Origin: an uncultured Selenomonadales bacterium | GTDB taxonomy: Bacteria; Bacillota; Negativicutes; DSM-1736; Dendrosporobacteraceae | Length of the DNA: 64,000 nucleotides | Assembly (NCBI GenBank): GCA_946407015.1 | Contig: CAMJML010000001.1 | Coordinates: forward strand, 186,001-250,000 | Direction: 5' to 3' | Part shown: positions 26,140 to 34,195 of the stretch, piece by piece | How the letters are laid out: every line of letters starts with the position of its first letter | Numbering within the stretch: position 1 is the stretch's first letter | The notes under the pieces: generated by a model | Database searches by the model: none | What the model was told of the DNA's origin: nothing | The model's input: the letters and a program-made list of their open reading frames with translations, nothing else | Position numbers and translations under genes: made by a program

Positions 26140-26335
26140 CTCCCGAGCCCTCTGCGCTCTCTGCGTCCTCTGCGGTTCGTTCGTCGTTCCTTAAGAAATT
26201 CGCTTAGAGCTGTCATCCTGCCCGTAGCTCTCTGTGCCCTCCGTGTACTCGGTGGTTCAATCCGTGCTCCCAGCGCGATACATCGCGCCTCCGCGTCCCC
26301 TTCGTGTCCTTTGAGCCCTTTGCGGTTAAACCGTT
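26140..26335 (+). repeat. CT-rich degenerate tandem-like repeat region
   Basis: Three loosely repeated segments share the pattern CTCTGCG/CTCCGTG...TGCGGTT: around 26150-26175, 26230-26262 and 26288-26330. Similar CTCTGCG...TCTGCGGT strings are widespread low-copy repeats in bacterial genomes. I see no coding potential with a ribosome site. Confidence 0.45.
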
Positions 26336-26341
26336 GCCCTG

Positions 26342-26845
26342 TTATTCTTCAACATAGGCCGAAACAATTTCACCATAATACAGGGTATGGAAATCGCCGG
26401 TAGCATATTTAGCGGCGGTGATGGCCGGGTCTAGGTTTTCCTGGGTCATGGCTTGTTTATAGAGAATTTTGCACTCAAAATGCAGGCCGCAGCCGGCGAT
26501 GCCCGGGGTTGCGATTTTTTGTCCAGGCAGGGTGGTCAGGCCGGCGGCTGCCAGTTTATCCAGATCCCGGCCGGATTTGCTTCCGCACAGTGCCAGGGCT
26601 TCTTTCATATCTTTTAGCGGAATGCTGACGGTGAATTCACCGCTTTCTTCAATCAGCTTGTAGGTGTGGCGCGATGGTCTGACCATGACCATAAAGACGG
26701 GCTTGGCCCAAATAAAACCGATGGAGCCCCAGGCAATGGTCATGGTGTTGACCTGACCGGCTGCCGTTGTGGTCAGAAAAGCCCCTTTGCTTAAAATTTC
26801 AATGGCTTTATCGGCATAAGCGGTATAGTTGACTTCTTTGATCAT
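26342..26845 (-). CDS. Flavin reductase-like FMN-binding split-barrel protein
   Basis: A 167-residue protein of the flavin reductase-like domain family (FMN-binding split barrel), which uses FMN in reduction reactions. Marks are GAFLTTTAAGQVNTMTIAWGSIGFIWAKPVF near the start, followed by VMVRPSRHTYKLIEESGEFTVSIP. Cys residues occur in LALCGSKSGRDLDK, a motif common in the small anaerobe subgroup. The ATG is preceded by GGGAGGTTC. It shares orientation with serC, upstream on the same strand, but serC's terminator lies between them. The substrate is not predictable. Confidence 0.88.
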   Translation of the reverse strand: MIKEVNYTAYADKAIEILSKGAFLTTTAAGQVNTMTIAWGSIGFIWAKPVFMVMVRPSRHTYKLIEESGEFTVSIPLKDMKEALALCGSKSGRDLDKLAAAGLTTLPGQKIATPGIAGCGLHFECKILYKQAMTQENLDPAITAAKYATGDFHTLYYGEIVSAYVEE

Positions 26846-26907
26846 AGAATTGAACCTCCCAATGAAAGATTTTCCTTGTTATTATATCCTATTTCGGTCA
26901 GACAATA

Positions 26908-26944
26908 AAAATCCCTGCCTGGTTTCACCCGGACAGGGATTTTG
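26908..26944 (-). terminator. Terminator of serC
   Basis: On the minus strand AAAATCCCTGTCC / GG-CAGGGATTTTT forms a stem that ends in a T run. Confidence 0.85.
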
Positions 26945-26945
26945 C

Positions 26946-28034
26946 TTAGCCGTTCTTGCGCTGGAATTCCAGCATGAAGTCACGCAGGGCCTGACAGCCC
27001 TCCCGTGTCATGGCATTGTAGACAGAAGCGCGCAGGCCGCCAACCGAGCGGTGGCCTTTCAGGCCGCCCAGACCCGCTTTGGCTGCCTCAGCAGCAAAGG
27101 CTTTTTCCAGGTCTTCGTTTGGCAGGCGGAAGGTAATATTCATGATGGAACGGCTGCCAGGTTCGGCATGGCCGCGATAATAGCCGCCGCTTTGGTCGAT
27201 GGCGTCATAAATCAGCTTGGCTTTTGCCGTGTTATGCTCGCCGATTCCGGCCAGACCACCGTTGGCTTTAATCCAGCGAAGTACCCGGCTAATCATATAG
27301 ACGCCGAAGGATGGCGGGGTGTTATACAGGGAATCATTTTTGGCGTGGGTTTCATAGCGGAGCATGGTTGGAATGGTCTTAGGATTGTTTTCAAGCAGGT
27401 CTTTGCGGATAATGACCACCGTTACTCCGGAAGGTCCCAGATTTTTCTGAGCGCCGGCGTAAATTAACGCAAATTTGGACGCATCAAACGGACGACAGAG
27501 AATGTCGGAAGACATGTCTGTCATTAGTGGAATATCGCCAAAGGTAGGAAATTCCGCCCATTGGGTACCAAAAATGGTATTGTTGGATGTGATATGTACA
27601 TAGGCCGGATTGCTGCTTAATTGAATCTCGGACAAACTTGGGATCCGCTTGTAGTTTTCTTCGGCTGTGGTAGCGGCCACATGGGTTTGACCAATCAGTT
27701 TAGCTTCTTTGAGCGCTTTTTCCGACCAGGAACCACTGAGAATATAGTCGGCTGTTTTGCCTGGGGTCAAAAAGTTCATCGGAATCATGGCAAACTGCAG
27801 ACTGGCGCCGCCTTGCAGGAATAGCACCCGGTAGTCGTCGCCCAAGCCGAGCAGTTCTTTCATGGTAGCTTCAGCCTCGGCATTGACTTCTTCATAGGCT
27901 TTGGAGCGATGGCTGATTTCAAGAATGGACATGCCTGTATCGTTAAAGTTCAGTAATTCAGCTTGTGCTTCTTGCAATACTTCAAGGGGTAGAGCGGCAG
28001 GACCGGCGTTAAAGTTATGAATACGCGTTGTCAA
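26946..28034 (-). CDS. serC: Phosphoserine aminotransferase
   Basis: PLP enzyme converting 3-phosphohydroxypyruvate and glutamate to phosphoserine, the second step of serine synthesis. It begins TTRIHNFNAGPAALPLEVL and has LFLQGGASLQFAMIP and the PLP lysine in YAGAQKNLGPSGVTVVIIR. I chose a TTG start at 28034, six bases after GGGAGGT, giving 362 residues, the usual length; the ATG further upstream lacks a ribosome site and lies before the promoter. It is divergent from serA. Confidence 0.94.
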   Translation of the reverse strand: MTTRIHNFNAGPAALPLEVLQEAQAELLNFNDTGMSILEISHRSKAYEEVNAEAEATMKELLGLGDDYRVLFLQGGASLQFAMIPMNFLTPGKTADYILSGSWSEKALKEAKLIGQTHVAATTAEENYKRIPSLSEIQLSSNPAYVHITSNNTIFGTQWAEFPTFGDIPLMTDMSSDILCRPFDASKFALIYAGAQKNLGPSGVTVVIIRKDLLENNPKTIPTMLRYETHAKNDSLYNTPPSFGVYMISRVLRWIKANGGLAGIGEHNTAKAKLIYDAIDQSGGYYRGHAEPGSRSIMNITFRLPNEDLEKAFAAEAAKAGLGGLKGHRSVGGLRASVYNAMTREGCQALRDFMLEFQRKNG

Positions 28035-28078
28035 GATGATACCTCCCAGCTGTGTGTGAAATTTATGACTTGTGTTAT

Positions 28079-28107
28079 ATTCTAACCGTAGTTTTTCTAA
28101 TACGCAA
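28079..28107 (-). promoter_or_regulatory. serC promoter
   Basis: Minus-strand -35 TTGCGT (28102-28107), 17-bp spacer, -10 TAGAAT (28079-28084). The leader is under 50 nt, so unlike serA it carries no T-box. Confidence 0.6.
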
Positions 28108-28165
28108 CAGAAAAATTTATTAAATTCAACTTTTTGACAGGAAAATGTTTTTGCTAAAAACACAC

Positions 28166-28194
28166 TTGACTTTTGAAAACGGATAAAATATAAT
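28166..28194 (+). promoter_or_regulatory. Promoter of the serA T-box transcript
   Basis: -35 TTGACT (28166-28171), 17-bp spacer, consensus -10 TATAAT (28189-28194); start near 28201. Confidence 0.8.
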
Positions 28195-28200
28195 CAGAAA

Positions 28201-28471
28201 CAAGTCAAGTGAATATTGCTCAGGGCAAGTGTAACATTATCATAACTGCCCTGATGAACATGATGATTGGGAAGCTTTTTACGAGCGTTCTTCAGAGAGC
28301 CGGCGGGAGGTGCAAGCCGGTGAACCAAGTAGGGAGTTCCGCCCAGGAGTGGCAAATGACGAATTTAGCCGGGATCCGCCCGATACAGCGGTCTAGAGTT
28401 GGCCGAAAGGCACAAACTGGGTGGCAACGCGGGATCATAGTCTCGCCCCAATCATGGGGCGGGACTTTTTT
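28201..28471 (+). promoter_or_regulatory. T-box leader, probably serine-specific, with terminator
   Basis: The conserved T-box core TGGGTGGCAACGCGG is at 28418-28432. It is followed by the terminator GTCTCGCCCC-AATCAT-GGGGCGGGAC plus T run (28440-28471). Stem I is visible by AGAGAGCCGGC...GGAGGTGCAAGCCGG (28294-28320). The 3' side of its internal loop reads GGAGTTCCGCCCAGGAG, placing a UCC serine codon (28338-28340) as the likely specifier. By T-box logic, uncharged tRNA-Ser would open the antiterminator and allow serA transcription. Confidence 0.88.
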
Positions 28472-28564
28472 ATTTTCCAATCCAAGCCTCATAAGTATCA
28501 AACCGTTTCCCTGTATGAAAATGGACTTATTCGATTTTTTAAATGATTAAGGAGAGTGTTATTG

Positions 28565-30148
28565 ATGAAAATTTTAGTTTGTGATGGCGTTTCGGAACAG
28601 GGCGTTGAAATTTTAAGCAAAGAGTTTGAGGTTGATGTCAAAAAGAAGCTGGCTCCTGAAGAACTATTGGCCATTATTCCTGAATATGATGCCTTGGTTG
28701 TCCGCAGTGAAACTAAAGTGACCAAAGCGGTCCTGGCAGTAGCTGAAAAATTGAAAGCGATCGGCCGGGCCGGTGTTGGTGTCGATAACATTGATGTAGA
28801 AGCAGCTACCCAAAAAGGGGTCATTGTACTGAATGCTCCTGAAGGCAATACGATTGCAGCTACCGAGCATACGGTTGCCATGATGCTGGCTTTGGCCCGC
28901 AATATTCCTGATGCTCATGGGTCCATGAAAAACCGTGAATGGAAGCGCAGCAAATACATGGGTGTGGAAATGCGCGGTAAAACGCTGGGTGTCATCGGCT
29001 TAGGCCGGATTGGCAGCGGTGTGGCCAAACGGGCGATTGCCATGGAGATGAATGTGATTGGCTATGACCCTTATATCAATGCCGATCATGCAAAAAATTT
29101 AGGAATTGAACTGGCTGAAGTGGCTGAGATTTTTGCCAAAGCCGATTTTATTACATTCCATATGCCGCTGACGCCGCAAACAAAATATATGGTTAATAAG
29201 GAAGCTTTTGCCAAAATGAAGCCTGGTGTTCGGCTGATCAACTGCGCTCGCGGCGGAATTATCGATGAACTGGCCTTGGCCGAAGCCCTGCAAAGCGGAA
29301 TTGTGGCCGGAGCGGCAATTGATGTATTTGAAAAAGAGCCGGTTGATCCGGAAAACCCATTGCTCGGGCTGGACAATATCGTCCTGACGCCGCATCTGGG
29401 TGCTTCAACAGCTGAGGCTCAGGTCGGAGTAGCGGTCGATGTGGCCCATGGCATTATCGCCGCCCTGCGGGGCGAGCCGGTGACTACCGCCGTTAACATG
29501 GCTCCGGTTGCCCCTCATGTGCTGAAATTAATCAGACCTTACTTCAATTTAGCCGAACGGATGGGCTGCACCGCAGTGAATCTGGCGGATGGTCCGATTG
29601 CCAGTGTCGATGTGGAATACAACGGTGATATTACCGAAGTGGATACCAAGATGCTGACTACGGCGGTATTAAAGGGCCTGCTGAATCCAATCCTGCAGGA
29701 AGCGGTCAACTATGTCAATGCGCCTGGCTTGGCTAAAACCCGTAATATTAAAGTCAAGGAAGTAAAAAATAAAGAGGCCGCCAATTTTGCCAATCTGCTG
29801 ACCGTACGCATCACAACGGCAAAAGGTCAGCATCTTGTTCAAGGCACTCTGTTTGGCGAAGAAGAGCGCATTGTCAATATTGACGGCCACCGGGTGGACG
29901 TTGATCCACGGGCCCGGGTGCTGATCTGCCCGCATATTAACCGTCCGGGGATTATCGGTAAAGTGGGTACACTGATGGGTGAACACGGTATTAATATTTC
30001 CGGCATGCAAGTGGGTAAAACCGAAGTTTCCGGAACCAATATCATGGTATTGGCTGTTGATAACGATATTCCAGCCGATATACTGGCCAAAGTGACCGCC
30101 ATCGACGGTATTTTTGGCGCTAAACTGATCAACTTTAATGCAATCTAA
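28565..30148 (+). CDS. serA: D-3-phosphoglycerate dehydrogenase, long form with ACT domain
   Basis: First enzyme of serine synthesis, oxidising 3-phosphoglycerate with NAD. The Rossmann motif is in LGVIGLGRIGSGVAKRA, the catalytic Arg in NCARGGIIDELAL and the catalytic His in LTPHLGASTAEAQ. An intervening (ASB) domain and a C-terminal ACT domain (LICPHINRPGIIGKVGTLM) make up the rest; these bind serine in the long enzymes. The ATG at 28565 is eight bases after GGAGAG; length 527 residues. It is controlled by the upstream T-box and is followed by the DUF1015 gene. Confidence 0.96.
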   Translation: MKILVCDGVSEQGVEILSKEFEVDVKKKLAPEELLAIIPEYDALVVRSETKVTKAVLAVAEKLKAIGRAGVGVDNIDVEAATQKGVIVLNAPEGNTIAATEHTVAMMLALARNIPDAHGSMKNREWKRSKYMGVEMRGKTLGVIGLGRIGSGVAKRAIAMEMNVIGYDPYINADHAKNLGIELAEVAEIFAKADFITFHMPLTPQTKYMVNKEAFAKMKPGVRLINCARGGIIDELALAEALQSGIVAGAAIDVFEKEPVDPENPLLGLDNIVLTPHLGASTAEAQVGVAVDVAHGIIAALRGEPVTTAVNMAPVAPHVLKLIRPYFNLAERMGCTAVNLADGPIASVDVEYNGDITEVDTKMLTTAVLKGLLNPILQEAVNYVNAPGLAKTRNIKVKEVKNKEAANFANLLTVRITTAKGQHLVQGTLFGEEERIVNIDGHRVDVDPRARVLICPHINRPGIIGKVGTLMGEHGINISGMQVGKTEVSGTNIMVLAVDNDIPADILAKVTAIDGIFGAKLINFNAI

Positions 30149-30160
30149 GGAGGCCCTGTT

Positions 30161-31420
30161 ATGGCAGTATTAAAACCTTTTCGCGGGCTGCGGCCTGATC
30201 CTAAGCTGGCCCGGCAGGTGGTTTCGCCGCCTTATGATGTGCTGGATTCCGAGGAAGCCCGAAAAATCACAGCGGATAATCCCTATAGTTTCTTGCGCGT
30301 GACCAAAGCCGAGGTGGATTTGCCGGCCGAGGTGGATGTGCACGCTCTGGAAGTTTATGCGCAGGCGCAAAAAACGCTGCAGCAGTTTATGCAGGACAAT
30401 GTTTTGATCCAGGATGAAAAGCCGTGCTTTTATATTTACAAACAACAAATGGGTGATCATGTTCAGATTGGTCTGGTTGCGGCTGCTTCGGTAACCGAAT
30501 ATCAGCAAAATATCATTAAAAAACATGAGCTTACCCGTCCCGATAAGGAGCAGGACCGGGTGGATCATATTATGGCCACCCAAGCGCAAACCGGAGCGGT
30601 CTTCTTGACCTATAAAGCTGATCCGGCTGTCAATCAGCTTATTGACGCATGTATGGCCCAGGCGCCGATCTACGATTTTGCGACCGAGGACAGCATCCGG
30701 CATACGCTTTATTTAGTTGCCGATGACAGTAAGATTGCAGCGATTGAAACCGCCTTTCAAAAAATTAACTTCCTATATATAGCTGACGGACATCACCGTT
30801 CAGCAGCAGCCGGACGGGTGGCAGATTATTGCAAACAGCACAATGCCAACCACACGGGTTTAGAAGAGTACAATACTTTTTTAACCGTGGTTTTCCCTCA
30901 CGATATGATGTATATTATGGATTATAATCGTGTCGTTTCTGATCTGAATGGCTTATCCCCAAACGAGTTTATTCAGATAGTATCCGAGAAATTTGTGGTT
31001 TCCGAAAGTCCGTCCGGCGCGGTAAAACCCAAAAGCCTGCACAGTTTTGGCCTGTATGTGAATCATACCTGGTATGAATTGACGGCCAAACCGGGCACCT
31101 TTGCGGCCGACCATCCGGTGGAAGTGCTGGATGTCAGCATTTTGCAAAATAATCTGCTGCAGCCGGTTTTAGGGATTCAGGACCCTCGTACCGATAAACG
31201 CATCAACTTTGTTGGGGGTATCCGGGGTATGGCTGAGCTGGAGCGGCTGGTGAACAGCGGCAAATATGCGGTGGCTTTCTCACTTTATCCGACTTCGATT
31301 GAACAGCTGATGGATATTGCCGATGCCGGCCAGATTATGCCGCCGAAGTCGACCTGGTTTGAGCCGAAGCTGCGCGATGCTATGGTAGTACATTTGACGC
31401 CGGTTATGCCGGCTGAATAA
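30161..31420 (+). CDS. DUF1015 family protein, in operon with serA
   Basis: A 419-residue protein of the DUF1015 (SpoOJ/ParA-ParB-like annotated) family. It begins VLKPFRGLRPDPKLARQVVSPPYDVL and contains the conserved IADGHHRSAAAGR and KHELTRPDKEQDRVDH. Members are often found next to serA/serC in Firmicutes, and ATP-dependent serine kinase activity is described for relatives of this type, so a link to serine or phosphoserine metabolism is reasonable. It lies 12 bases after serA and shares its T-box control. Confidence 0.85.
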   Translation: MAVLKPFRGLRPDPKLARQVVSPPYDVLDSEEARKITADNPYSFLRVTKAEVDLPAEVDVHALEVYAQAQKTLQQFMQDNVLIQDEKPCFYIYKQQMGDHVQIGLVAAASVTEYQQNIIKKHELTRPDKEQDRVDHIMATQAQTGAVFLTYKADPAVNQLIDACMAQAPIYDFATEDSIRHTLYLVADDSKIAAIETAFQKINFLYIADGHHRSAAAGRVADYCKQHNANHTGLEEYNTFLTVVFPHDMMYIMDYNRVVSDLNGLSPNEFIQIVSEKFVVSESPSGAVKPKSLHSFGLYVNHTWYELTAKPGTFAADHPVEVLDVSILQNNLLQPVLGIQDPRTDKRINFVGGIRGMAELERLVNSGKYAVAFSLYPTSIEQLMDIADAGQIMPPKSTWFEPKLRDAMVVHLTPVMPAE

Positions 31421-31508
31421 GAGTTGGTTGTAAAACGATATATAATGAGGGGGAGCTTTTCGATGCCTAGGCGTTGAAAGGCTTCTCTCTTTTTGCTCGT
31501 CTGCTGCC

Positions 31509-31612
31509 GGCGGCGGAGAAGTCCACTGCTACGGACGTTCCTTACGCCGTTACCGTCGGCGAAGCCTCCGACGGCTGTGGTCACAAGTCCCGCAGTGAAT
31601 TTCTCCGCCGCC
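31509..31612 (+). repeat. Dispersed palindromic repeat, copy 2
   Basis: Same 66-bp core as copy 1 (31528-31593), here bounded by perfect arms GGCGGCGGAGAA (31509-31520) / TTCTCCGCCGCC (31601-31612) plus CACTG/CAGTG. The inner stem is CCGTCGG/CCGACGG. Both copies have the same orientation. Nothing coding is evident in 31421-31967. Confidence 0.8.
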
Positions 31613-31739
31613 AGCAAGTCAGGGCGGGGCTTAGCATGGTACGTATTTAGTCTAAGAAGAGGTTAAGGACTACTTGCTTCATGGAGTCTTCAGAGTAAGC
31701 TGGTCGTTGAGTTCGTTCAGTATTCTATAATATTAAGGA

Positions 31740-31786
31740 AGACTTTCTTTTCTGATGGTGTGGAAATCAGCGTAAGAAAGTCTTTT
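31740..31786 (+). terminator. Long imperfect hairpin with T run between DUF1015 and the aldo/keto reductase
   Basis: AGACTTTCTT...CTGAT pairs with ATCAG...AAGAAAGTCT, followed by TTTTTCCTT. It could terminate read-through from serA-DUF1015. Confidence 0.6.
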
Positions 31787-31875
31787 TCCTTCTTAATAAA
31801 TATGGATCTTTATATTGGCAAAAGCCGGGATGTTGCAGGATTTACCTGGTTTGAAAAATAAATATAGTAATATTG

Positions 31876-31933
31876 TTTCATCCTAGTCTTGTTGGCTGGT
31901 GATGCAGAAGCAGCCGGTAAGCTTAGGATGAAA
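31876..31933 (+). promoter_or_regulatory. Nested inverted repeats in the leader of the aldo/keto reductase gene
   Basis: TTTCATCCTA (31876-31885) pairs perfectly with TAGGATGAAA (31924-31933). Inside, GGCTG (31894-31898) pairs with CAGCC (31911-31915). The element ends about 20 bases before the AGGAGG of the gene, so it lies in the 5' leader or is an operator. Confidence 0.45.
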
Positions 31934-31967
31934 TGAACCTGGAACCGATAGGTTAGGAGGTAAGAAG

Positions 31968-32975
31968 ATGGAAAAAAGACGATTAGGCCGGACCGGTTTG
32001 GACGTAACGGCCATTAGCTTTGGAGCCCTGCCCATTCAGCGCTATTCAATGGAGGATGCCGGGCCGGTGCTGCAGGCGGCATTGGATGCGGGAATTAATT
32101 TTATTGATACGGCACGGGCTTATACGGATAGTGAGGAAAAAATCGGGCAGCATATTGCTCATCGCCGTTCCGAATATTATCTGGCAACCAAGAGCATGTC
32201 CAGAGACAAAGCGTCGATGGCTAGAGACATTGACCTTAGCTTAAGCCATATGAAAACCGATTATATTGATTTGTATCAGGTGCATAATATTAAAGCCAGG
32301 CAGGATTTTGAGGCCGTGATGGCTCCGGGCGGGGCTTTAGAAGCCTTAAAAGAGGCGCAGCAAGCCGGTAAAATCGGGCATATCGGGGTAACTGGGCATA
32401 GTCTGCCGCTCTTGATCGAAGCGGTAAAGACCAACGAATTCAGTACGGTGCAAGTCCCGTTCAATTTTATCGAGACCGGCGCGCTGGAAGAATTGTTCCC
32501 GCTGGCTCAATCGCTGGACGTCGGGCGAATTGTCATGAAGCCGCTGGGGGGTGGACAAGTTCGCAGTGTGGACTTAGCGCTCCGGTTTTTGCTGGAGCAT
32601 GATATTTCGGTGGCTATTCCGGGGATGGATCAGGTGGAGCAGATTGCGCAAAACACAGCCCCGGCCCGGCAGTTTCAACCGTTGACCGAAGCTGAAAAAA
32701 ACATTTTAAAAGCTGAAGCTGAGGAAATCGGACCGAACTTCTGCCGCCGCTGTGGTTATTGCTTACCTTGTGTAGCCGGTATTGACATCCCGGGTATGTT
32801 TATTTTTCACTTACAATATGCATGCTATGGATTAAAGGAGGCTATACCAAAGCGTTATGCTGCACTGCCAGCCAAGGCTTCAGATTGTATTGAATGCGGC
32901 GCCTGTGAGCAGCGATGTCCTTACGATTTGCCGATTAGGGATCGCTTGAAGAAGGTGGCTCAGGATTTGGGCTAG
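31968..32975 (+). CDS. Aldo/keto reductase with C-terminal [4Fe-4S] ferredoxin domain
   Basis: A 335-residue fusion. The TIM-barrel AKR part (about 1-250) has GINFIDTARAY, LATKS and DLYQVHNI; the catalytic Asp and Tyr of FIDTARAY and the later Lys are in place. The C-terminal part has cysteines CRRCGYCLPC and CIECGACEQRCPYDLP, a cluster-bearing domain found in a large anaerobe AKR subfamily. Its physiological substrate is unknown. The ATG follows TTAGGAGG. The 3' end overlaps the convergent small membrane gene by 41 bases. Confidence 0.9.
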   Translation: MEKRRLGRTGLDVTAISFGALPIQRYSMEDAGPVLQAALDAGINFIDTARAYTDSEEKIGQHIAHRRSEYYLATKSMSRDKASMARDIDLSLSHMKTDYIDLYQVHNIKARQDFEAVMAPGGALEALKEAQQAGKIGHIGVTGHSLPLLIEAVKTNEFSTVQVPFNFIETGALEELFPLAQSLDVGRIVMKPLGGGQVRSVDLALRFLLEHDISVAIPGMDQVEQIAQNTAPARQFQPLTEAEKNILKAEAEEIGPNFCRRCGYCLPCVAGIDIPGMFIFHLQYACYGLKEAIPKRYAALPAKASDCIECGACEQRCPYDLPIRDRLKKVAQDLG

Positions 32976-33246
32976 TTTGCAGCGGTGCTGGGGCCGTATC
33001 CAGGCGGACTTTTAAGCCGCCGGTTAAGGGAGCCAGGATGTTAAAGACGAAGGCGTAAATCAATCCGGCCAGTCCGGAGGCTAAGCCAAACATGAGGCCG
33101 AAAAAAGTCCCGCCCAATATTCCGATCATGTCTTTTTCCAACAGGCCAATAACGAGGCCGCCGATACCGCCGGCACAGACTCCGCCGGCAAACAACAGCG
33201 TGAATACCGGTAAATAGGACAAGCGTGTGATGGTGTAATTATACAT
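32935..33246 (-). CDS. Small membrane protein with Gly-rich helices
   Basis: A 103-residue protein, family not recognised. It starts MYNYTITRLSYLPVF after AAAGGAG. Two long membrane segments are rich in Gly/Ala (AGGVCAGGIGGLVIGLL and GILGGTFFGLMFGLASGLAG), with a third hydrophobic stretch and a Pro/Ser-rich tail ending PEPPSSSDP. It is convergent with the AKR gene and divergent from the flavoprotein at 33302, sharing the short intergenic region with it. Confidence 0.75.
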   Translation of the reverse strand: MYNYTITRLSYLPVFTLLFAGGVCAGGIGGLVIGLLEKDMIGILGGTFFGLMFGLASGLAGLIYAFVFNILAPLTGGLKVRLDTAPAPLQTSPNPEPPSSSDP

Positions 33247-33301
33247 AACCTTCACTCCTTTATTTGTCAGTTTTATGAATAAGATTAAGGAGGAATTCCC
33301 C

Positions 33302-34195
33302 ATGGCTGAAACGATCTATGACATTGCCGTAATCGGCGGTGGCCCGGCCGGTTTGTCGGCAGCCTTAACAGGCCGAATCAGGAACAAAAATATTGCGCTT
33401 TTTGAGCATATGGACTTTAGTCTGAAGTTACAAAAGGCACATCTGGTGGATAACTACATCGGCTTGCCGCAAGTGACCGGCAAAGGGCTGATGCAGCAGA
33501 TGTCCGCCCATTGTCTGGCCCATAATCCTGAATTGATTAAAGAGAAAGTGGTCAATATTTTTCCTGGTGATGAGTTTTTTACTGTTGCAACCCCGAAGAA
33601 CGTCTATCAGGCGCGAGCGGTCATTATTGCCAGCGGCGTTGTCGCTACCGCCCTGTTCAGCGGCGAACGCGAGCTGCTGGGGCGTGGGGTGAGTTATTGC
33701 GCCACTTGTGACGGCATGTTCTATAAGGAAAAGGATGTTGCAGTTATTTCCTACAGCCAGGAAGGGGAACATGAAGCCAATTATTTAGGTGAACTGTGCC
33801 GTAATGTTTATTATCTGCCGCAATATAAAAACGAGCTGGGCAATATGCGTTCCGGCATTGAAATTATAAAAGCCAAGCCGCAAAGCATTCAGGGCGACAG
33901 CCAGGTTGAAAAACTGGTAACCGATCAAGGTGAGCTCAAAGTGCATGGTGTCTTTATTATCAGACAATCTGATCCGGTAGAGAATGTTCTGCCCGGTTTG
34001 GAATTGGACGGTGAAGTGATTAAGGTCAACCGGGACATGTCTACCAGCATACCGGGAGTCTTTGCAGCCGGGGATTGTACAGGTAAACCCTGGCAGATTG
34101 CCAAAGCGACCGGAGAAGGCTTGGTCGCAGTCTTAAGCGCGATCAGCTATCTGGAGCAAGCAGACCGCAAATCAGCTGCGCCGGCAAAAGATTAA
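33302..34195 (+). CDS. Thioredoxin reductase-like flavoprotein lacking a normal NADPH motif
   Basis: A 297-residue flavoprotein of the TrxR fold. FAD motifs are intact: AVIGGGPAGLSAA at the N terminus and GVFAAGDCTGKPWQIAKATGEG near the end. The redox pair is C133/C136 in SYCATCDGMFY. In the middle domain the expected GxGxxA/G is replaced by VISYSQEGEHEANYL, and the HRRxxxR motif by LPQYKNELG. Both losses are known from ferredoxin-dependent flavin thioredoxin reductase (FFTR) and related DDOR proteins in clostridia. It may thus use ferredoxin. The ATG follows AAGGAGGAA. No thioredoxin gene is adjacent. Confidence 0.85.
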   Translation: MAETIYDIAVIGGGPAGLSAALTGRIRNKNIALFEHMDFSLKLQKAHLVDNYIGLPQVTGKGLMQQMSAHCLAHNPELIKEKVVNIFPGDEFFTVATPKNVYQARAVIIASGVVATALFSGERELLGRGVSYCATCDGMFYKEKDVAVISYSQEGEHEANYLGELCRNVYYLPQYKNELGNMRSGIEIIKAKPQSIQGDSQVEKLVTDQGELKVHGVFIIRQSDPVENVLPGLELDGEVIKVNRDMSTSIPGVFAAGDCTGKPWQIAKATGEGLVAVLSAISYLEQADRKSAAPAKD

